DNA of 64,000 nt, taken from Kribbella voronezhensis (lineage in GTDB: Bacteria; Actinomycetota; Actinomycetes; Propionibacteriales; Kribbellaceae). The notes under the pieces are model-generated. The model was not told the DNA's origin and did not search any database. It saw only the letters and a program-made list of their open reading frames with translations. Positions 58,829 through 64,000 of the stretch are shown here, in pieces; within the stretch, counting starts at the first letter, position 1; each line of letters starts with the position of its first letter. The stretch spans positions 5,737,098-5,801,097 of the forward strand of contig NZ_SOCE01000001.1 in the NCBI RefSeq assembly GCF_004365175.1, read 5' to 3'. A program made the position numbers and the translations under genes.

Positions 58829-61639
58829 ATGTATCGGTGGGGTCTGTCCAATTTCAGCGGATCGATGACGCGACGTGCGATTTCAGCAACGTGTGCGTTG
58901 ACAGCGGGGGTCTTGGGGTGGTTGGCCGTTGCGCCGGGAAGCCATGCTCCGGCGGCCGCTGTTGCGAACGTTGCCGACAGCCGGTCTGCAGTTCAGCAAG
59001 CGGCCGATTCGGGCGCCCCGGTCGAGGTGCTGCAGAAGCGCACCGAAGACTCGAAGACGTTGGCGAATCCGGACGGCACCTTCACCCTCGAGCAGTCGGC
59101 GGTGCCAGTCCGCAAGAAGAAAGACGGTCAGTGGGTTGATCTCGACCCCACCTTGGCTCGCGGCCAGGATGGCTTGATCCGGCCGAAGGCCACCGCGGTC
59201 GACATGGTGTTTTCGAGCGGCGGTACCGGTCCGCTCGTAGTTCTCGACTCGGACGACAGAAAGCTGAAGCTGACCTGGCCGACCGCACTGCCGACCCCGA
59301 CCGTTCAAAGCGACAGCCTGACCTATCCGTCCGTATACCCAGGTGTTGATCTGCGGATCAGCGTCACGAAGGAATCCTTCTCCGAGGTTCTCATCGTGCA
59401 CACCCGGCAAGCCGCGCAATTGCCTGAGCTGCAGCAGGTCCAGCTGGCGCTGGATGCGCCTGGTCTGCAGATGCGCCGGACAGCGGGGGGAACCGTAGAA
59501 GCAGTCGACAACTTCGGCGAGGCAGTGTTCTCGGCGCCAAAGCCTGCGATGTGGGACTCCAGTGGAGACGGCGACCTACAACCGCCGTCGGCCGATCGTA
59601 CCGAGGAGCCGCTGGAAGGTGACAGCGTTGCGACCATGCCCGTGGCTGTGACTCAGAACAGCTTGACGGTCACGCCCGTACGGTCCCTCATCGATGATCC
59701 AGCAACGGTCTACCCCTTGCATGTAGATCCGCCTTTCACCGGAGTTCGGGTGGCGCGGTCAATGATCAATGAGCACTATCCGACCACGTCCAGTTGGGGC
59801 TGGGGTGGTGACGAGGGTGTCGGTTACCAATCGTACGAACCGTGGAGCCGCAAGCGCCTCCTCTTCGGGTTCAGCGTCGGTCAGATCGCCGGTGCCGATG
59901 TTCAGTCCGCCGTCTTCAGCGCCTACGAAACCTGGTCCGCCTCCTGTACTCCGAAGGTGGTCGAGGTCTGGAAGGTCGCGAAGTTCACCGACGCGACGAC
60001 CTGGAGCAACGGCTCCGGCTCCGGGATCTGGAAGCAGAAGCTGAGCTACGCCACTGCGGCGCATGGGCGTGATGGCTGCGATCCCGGAGGCTACTGGGTA
60101 CCGTTTGCGGTTCCGACGGCTGTTGATGAGGTAGTCAGCGCGCACGGTTCGACCGTCTACCTAGGAATGCGCGCGTCCAGCGAAACCGACGAACTGGCCT
60201 GGAAGCGATTCCGCTACGACGTCAAGCTATCGGTCACCTACAACTACCCGCCGACCATCGTCGATCCACATACCAAGGATCCTTACACGGCGTGTGTGAC
60301 GACCAGCGCAAGCGATCCCGTGATCGGCGACAACACGCCGATTCCGGTCGTCTCGATCGTCGATCCGGACACAACTGATGATGGCCAGCATGTGTGGGCC
60401 GACTTCGAGATGCGTCGGGCAGTCGACCAATCTCCGTTCTTCACTTACACCACTGCAGCCAAGAAGGGCGGCTCGGGTATCTACTTCGAACCGCCGCCCG
60501 AGGCAGTCGCCCATCAACCTTTGTGGTCGAACACGACCTATGTCTGGCGGGCTCGTGCACACGACGGTGTCACGACCTCGCCCTGGTCGACAGGTTGTCT
60601 CTTTTACGTAGATACCACCAAGCCTCTGGCGCCGATCATCACAGTAGAGCCGGTTGCCTCGAGCTATCCGATGAACCAGCCCGTCACCATCCGACTGTCA
60701 CCCAACGGGGAAACTGATCTGACGAGATATGGCTACGCCATCAACGACGACGCACCAGGACCAAACTCGCTGTCCTTGTCGGCGGCCTCGTTCACGACGA
60801 CCCCTTCGGCGTTCGGCACCTGGTCTGTCAGTGCTTGGAGTTACGACCAGGCAGGAAATCAGAGCGCCCAGAGGACGACGGTCCTCCGAGTTCAAGGTAC
60901 TGATCCGGTCGGCAGGTGGCCTATGGACGAGGGATCGGGCGTGTTCACCGCAGATGAGGGCAGTGGCAAGCACGGAATGAATCTCAGTCCCCAAGCCACC
61001 TGGGAAGAGGGCAATCACGGTGCCTCAGAAGGAGACCACTCCGTCTATCTTCACGGCCTGCAGACCAGTGGCGATACGACCGCGACGGCAGCATCCAACA
61101 TCATCGATACCAGCCAGAACTTCACTGTCGCGGCGCGGGTCAAATTGGACATCAAGAGCAACCGTCAGGTCATCGTCAGCGAAGATCAGCCCGGGAGGAG
61201 CAGTTTCGCTCTCGGTACGAGTGAAATGACCTGGACCGGCAGGGATGGTTCGGAACCGGAGGATCAGTCCGACCGCTGGGTCAAGTGGAACTTCACGGTC
61301 TCGACCAGCAACGGACCTGTGACCGCCGAGACTGATTTCGTCAACTACCGGGCCGGCGACTGGGCCCATGTGGTGGGGGTTTTCGACAGATCAACGCGCG
61401 ATCTGAAGATCTATGTCAATGGCATCCAGCAGCAGAAGAAAGAGGGCGGAACCGCGCTGTCCACGAAGATCCCGGTCAGGACTTCGGTTGTGGACGGAAC
61501 CGGCCCGTTCCGGACTGGGTTCGGCATCGACAACAGTGCCGTCAACTACTGGTTCCGCGGCCTCGTCGAGGACGTCAACATCTACGACGGGCTGATCGGC
61601 GATGACGCAATCCAAGCCCTTGCGCTAGGCAACAACTAA
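58829..61639 (+). CDS. Exported LamG-type protein paired with an RHS protein
   Basis: 936 residues from ATG 58829; a second ATG at 58865 is possible. N-terminal signal segment (ISATCALTAGVLGWLAVAPGSHAPAAA). Then a region typical of actinobacterial RHS-associated proteins (VPVRKKKDGQWVDLDPTLARG... YPSVYPGVDLRISVTKESFSEVLIV), a DNRLRE-like jelly-roll (EHYPTTSSWGWGGDEGVGYQSYEPWSRKRLLFGF), a fibronectin-like stretch (HVWADFEMRRAVDQSPFFTYT... LWSNTTYVWRARAHDGVTTSPWS), and a C-terminal LamG domain (GRWPMDEGSGVFTADEGSGKHGMNL... FTVAARVKL... DWAHVVGVFDRSTRDLKIYVNGIQQ... GLVEDVNIYDGLI). The stop touches an ATG of the following RHS frame (TAATG). Confidence 0.85.
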   Translation: MYRWGLSNFSGSMTRRAISATCALTAGVLGWLAVAPGSHAPAAAVANVADSRSAVQQAADSGAPVEVLQKRTEDSKTLANPDGTFTLEQSAVPVRKKKDGQWVDLDPTLARGQDGLIRPKATAVDMVFSSGGTGPLVVLDSDDRKLKLTWPTALPTPTVQSDSLTYPSVYPGVDLRISVTKESFSEVLIVHTRQAAQLPELQQVQLALDAPGLQMRRTAGGTVEAVDNFGEAVFSAPKPAMWDSSGDGDLQPPSADRTEEPLEGDSVATMPVAVTQNSLTVTPVRSLIDDPATVYPLHVDPPFTGVRVARSMINEHYPTTSSWGWGGDEGVGYQSYEPWSRKRLLFGFSVGQIAGADVQSAVFSAYETWSASCTPKVVEVWKVAKFTDATTWSNGSGSGIWKQKLSYATAAHGRDGCDPGGYWVPFAVPTAVDEVVSAHGSTVYLGMRASSETDELAWKRFRYDVKLSVTYNYPPTIVDPHTKDPYTACVTTSASDPVIGDNTPIPVVSIVDPDTTDDGQHVWADFEMRRAVDQSPFFTYTTAAKKGGSGIYFEPPPEAVAHQPLWSNTTYVWRARAHDGVTTSPWSTGCLFYVDTTKPLAPIITVEPVASSYPMNQPVTIRLSPNGETDLTRYGYAINDDAPGPNSLSLSAASFTTTPSAFGTWSVSAWSYDQAGNQSAQRTTVLRVQGTDPVGRWPMDEGSGVFTADEGSGKHGMNLSPQATWEEGNHGASEGDHSVYLHGLQTSGDTTATAASNIIDTSQNFTVAARVKLDIKSNRQVIVSEDQPGRSSFALGTSEMTWTGRDGSEPEDQSDRWVKWNFTVSTSNGPVTAETDFVNYRAGDWAHVVGVFDRSTRDLKIYVNGIQQQKKEGGTALSTKIPVRTSVVDGTGPFRTGFGIDNSAVNYWFRGLVEDVNIYDGLIGDDAIQALALGNN

Positions 61640-61671
61640 TGACTGACAACGCCAAATCACGGAGCGCACAT

Positions 61672-64000
61672 ATGCGACGTTTCAGGTCTATTCTGGTCAC
61701 CCTCATCGGCATCAGTCTCGTGGCCGGTGTGGCCTCCTACGTGCCAGAAGCTGAAGCGAAGGCCTACAGCAGGCCGGCCCCGGCGACGCAACAGGACGAG
61801 TCTGTCGTCGGCCATGACCTGCAGGTGCCTCCGACCGACCGGCCGGATCCAACGGCGGTTGCAGCCCAGAAGGAAACGCCGCGGCCGATCTGGCCGGGAG
61901 CGTCCGATGCGACGGTCACGCTCCCGACGCCAGCCAAGGCTCTCGCTGCAACGCCAACTCCGGTATCTCTACAGCGGGTCGGGGACTCACCGGTGTCCGT
62001 GTCTCCGGCTCCGGCGGACGGGAAGGCCAAGTCATCCGATGCTCCCTCCTCGGTTCGCGTGGAGGTGTTCGACCAGCAGCGGACGCAGGAGCTGGGTGTC
62101 AAGGGTCTCGCGCTCCGGCTGGCCCGTACCGACGGAGTGGCGTCGCCGGGTCGGCTCCGTGTGAAGGTCGACTACTCCTCATTCAGGTACGCGTACGGAG
62201 CGGACTGGGGAAGTCGCCTCCGACTCGTCCAACTTCAGTGCTCGAGCGAGAAGACCTGCGAGCGGTCAACCGTCGTGCCGAACGGCGCGAACGATGGTAA
62301 GGCCGGAACCTACACGGCCGATGTCGCCGTCGCTGAAGGTGTTTCGGCCTTCGCGTTGTCGGCAGCTCCGTCAGGCCCATACGGCTCCTACGCCGCGTCC
62401 ACCCTGGCTGCCGCCTCTACCTGGAATGTCGGCAAGCAGACTGGCGACTTCACATGGAGCTATCCGTTCCGCATGCCACCCGGCACCGCCGGCCCTCGTC
62501 CTGAGTTGTCGATCGGGTACTCGTCAGGTTCGGTGGACGGCCAGACCGCCTCGACCAACAACCAACCGTCGTGGCTGGGCCAGGGGCAGTCTCTCGAGGC
62601 CGGCTTCGTTGAGCGCAAGTACGTGTCCTGCGCGGATGACATGGGCGCGGGCGCAAACAACACGACCAAGACTGGCGACCAGTGCTGGAAGTCGAACAAC
62701 GCGACGTTGTCGCTGGGCAGCCATTCGAGCGAGCTCCTCTGGGATGCCACCCAGGAGACGTGGAAGCTCCGCAAGGACGACGGTTCCCGGATCGAGCACC
62801 TGACCGGAGCCGTCAACGGTGACGGCGGTGAGGACATTGCCGCCGGCAAGGGCGATGGTAAGGGTGAGTACTGGAGGCTGACGACCGCCGACGGCACGCA
62901 GTACTACTTCGGCCTCAATCCTCCCGCCTATGCGACGACACCAACCAATTCGGTCGACACAGTCCCTGTCTTCGGCAACAACTCCGGCGAGCCTTGCTAT
63001 AAGGGCGGCACTGCTTTCGCCACGTCGTACTGCCAGCAGGCTTGGCGCTGGAACGTCGATCGTGTCGTCGATCGGTCCGGCAACGTGATGACCTATCGGT
63101 ACGTTAAAGAGACGAACAACTACGGCCGGAACAACAACACAGCTGTTTCGACCTACGATCGCGCGTCATATCTCAGTTCCATCGAGTATGGCGAGAAGCT
63201 TGGCGCCGACACCGGTGTACCGCCGGCTCGGGTCATCTTCGGCGTGACCGAGCGTTGTCTGCCCAGTGGCACACTCACTTGCGCACCTGCCCAACTGACA
63301 GCCGCAACTGCAACAAGCTGGCCGGACGTTCCGTTCGATCAGATCTGTACCTCCGCCAGCACCTGCCCGAATCAGACGTCACCTGCCTTCTTCACGAGGA
63401 AGAGGCTGTACACGCTCTACACCCAAGTGCTGACACCGGACGGCACAGCGCGCACAGTCGACAGTTGGGCCTTCACCCAGACCTTCCCGGACCCGGGCGA
63501 CAGCACGGCGCCGGCGCTCTGGCTGAACAGCATCCAGCACACGGGGATGGTGGGCGGCCAATCCACAGATCCGTTGGTCAGTTTTACCAAGATCGCCAAG
63601 CCGAATCGGGTTGCGGGGTTCCTCGCGGGTGGCTTCCCGATGAACAAGTACCGGGTCTCCAGCGTGAAGACAGAGTCCGGTGCACAGATCTCGGTCAACT
63701 ATTCAGGAGCTGAGTGCACCTACACGGCGGTGAAAGATGCCGATCCGGCGACGAACACCCGGCGCTGCTTCCCGGCGTACTGGACGATCGAGGGAGGCAG
63801 TAGTCCAACGCTGCATTGGTTCCACAAATATGTCGCAACGCAGCTGGTCGAAGACGACCTGGTCACCGACGCACCAGACAAGGTCACGACGTACACCTAT
63901 TCAGGCGATGCGGCCTGGCACTACGACGACAACGACCTGACACAGCCCAAGTACAGAACATGGGGTGACTGGCGCGGCTACGGAACGGTGTATGAACAGG
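61672..64000 (+). CDS. RHS/YD-repeat protein, N-terminal part, cut by the window end
   Basis: Open from 61639 to the last base; start taken at ATG 61672 (GGAG about eight bases upstream), giving signal peptide FRSILVTLIGISLVAGVASYVPEAEA. The in-frame ATG at 61639 overlaps the LamG gene stop. 776 residues are visible: a Pro/Ala-rich linker, then the SpvB-like entry of actinobacterial RHS proteins (GPRPELSIGYSSGSVDGQTAS, WLGQGQSLEAGFVERKYVSC), WRWNVDRVVDRSGNVMTYRY, and at the very end WGDWRGYGTVYEQ, which precedes the YD repeats. RHS shells usually enclose a variable C-terminal toxin or effector; that end is outside the window. Confidence 0.88.
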   Translation, partial: MRRFRSILVTLIGISLVAGVASYVPEAEAKAYSRPAPATQQDESVVGHDLQVPPTDRPDPTAVAAQKETPRPIWPGASDATVTLPTPAKALAATPTPVSLQRVGDSPVSVSPAPADGKAKSSDAPSSVRVEVFDQQRTQELGVKGLALRLARTDGVASPGRLRVKVDYSSFRYAYGADWGSRLRLVQLQCSSEKTCERSTVVPNGANDGKAGTYTADVAVAEGVSAFALSAAPSGPYGSYAASTLAAASTWNVGKQTGDFTWSYPFRMPPGTAGPRPELSIGYSSGSVDGQTASTNNQPSWLGQGQSLEAGFVERKYVSCADDMGAGANNTTKTGDQCWKSNNATLSLGSHSSELLWDATQETWKLRKDDGSRIEHLTGAVNGDGGEDIAAGKGDGKGEYWRLTTADGTQYYFGLNPPAYATTPTNSVDTVPVFGNNSGEPCYKGGTAFATSYCQQAWRWNVDRVVDRSGNVMTYRYVKETNNYGRNNNTAVSTYDRASYLSSIEYGEKLGADTGVPPARVIFGVTERCLPSGTLTCAPAQLTAATATSWPDVPFDQICTSASTCPNQTSPAFFTRKRLYTLYTQVLTPDGTARTVDSWAFTQTFPDPGDSTAPALWLNSIQHTGMVGGQSTDPLVSFTKIAKPNRVAGFLAGGFPMNKYRVSSVKTESGAQISVNYSGAECTYTAVKDADPATNTRRCFPAYWTIEGGSSPTLHWFHKYVATQLVEDDLVTDAPDKVTTYTYSGDAAWHYDDNDLTQPKYRTWGDWRGYGTVYEQ

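Overview
The window is very GC-rich, compact actinobacterial chromosome. GTG starts, ATGA/GTGA overlaps, WhiB proteins, a SigF/RsbW pair, a Kgd-type 2-oxoglutarate enzyme, ergothioneine genes and IdeR-type boxes all point to Actinomycetia. A Kribbella-like member of the Propionibacteriales is my best guess, but that is inference and the sequence does not prove it. I see no tRNA, rRNA, CRISPR array, insertion sequence or prophage.

Layout. 1-3.1 kb: a PdtaS-type histidine kinase converges on WhiB1 (the same pairing as in mycobacteria), then a small membrane protein and sigF-rsbW. 3.1-8.3 kb: two complete polar amino acid ABC importers in tandem. 8.5-13.5 kb: malic enzyme, a zinc-type dehydrogenase, a GNAT enzyme, an aberrant WhiB-like protein, and a CaCA cation exchanger divergent from an ArsR sensor across a perfect 20-bp palindrome. 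13.5-15.1 kb: an accessory AAA ATPase between copies of a roughly 90-bp dispersed repeat, then a 58-residue gene directly behind kgd (15.1-18.9 kb). 19.3-22.4 kb: DUF3052 protein, a 52-bp tandem repeat, a FadR-type regulator and an ABC-F ATPase. 22.5-25.6 kb: a three-gene L-fucose/L-fuconate-type catabolic operon. 25.6-28.6 kb: a FolP2-like protein coupled to a RibD-like reductase, a LigB-like protein and an unknown.

28.6-33.2 kb is a siderophore uptake locus (lipoprotein, two permeases, ATPase, FhuF reductase) split across a divergent promoter region with two IdeR-like boxes. 33.3-40.3 kb holds two tandem 1160-1170-residue secreted DUF4091/GH123-like proteins, each with a discoidin-like domain and a seven-repeat propeller. 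40.5-44.8 kb is egtABCD, overlapping head to tail and closed by a strong terminator; egtE is not next to it. 44.9-49.3 kb is a CUT1 sugar importer divergent from a LacI regulator, with a 46-bp tandem repeat over the 3' end of its binding-protein gene. 49.3-54.8 kb has an alpha/beta hydrolase, a secreted SH3-CHAP-like protein, an HTH protein with an NBR1-like Ig domain, and a GbsR/MarR regulator divergent from a drug-type ABC exporter.

54.9-64.0 kb is a block of three large exported proteins: a 1216-residue protein of cysteine-containing repeats, a LamG-type protein, and the first part of an RHS/YD-repeat protein that runs off the window and is translationally close-coupled to the LamG gene. 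This end looks least like housekeeping DNA and is the best candidate for an accessory surface or toxin system. Its decisive part, the RHS C-terminus, lies outside the window.
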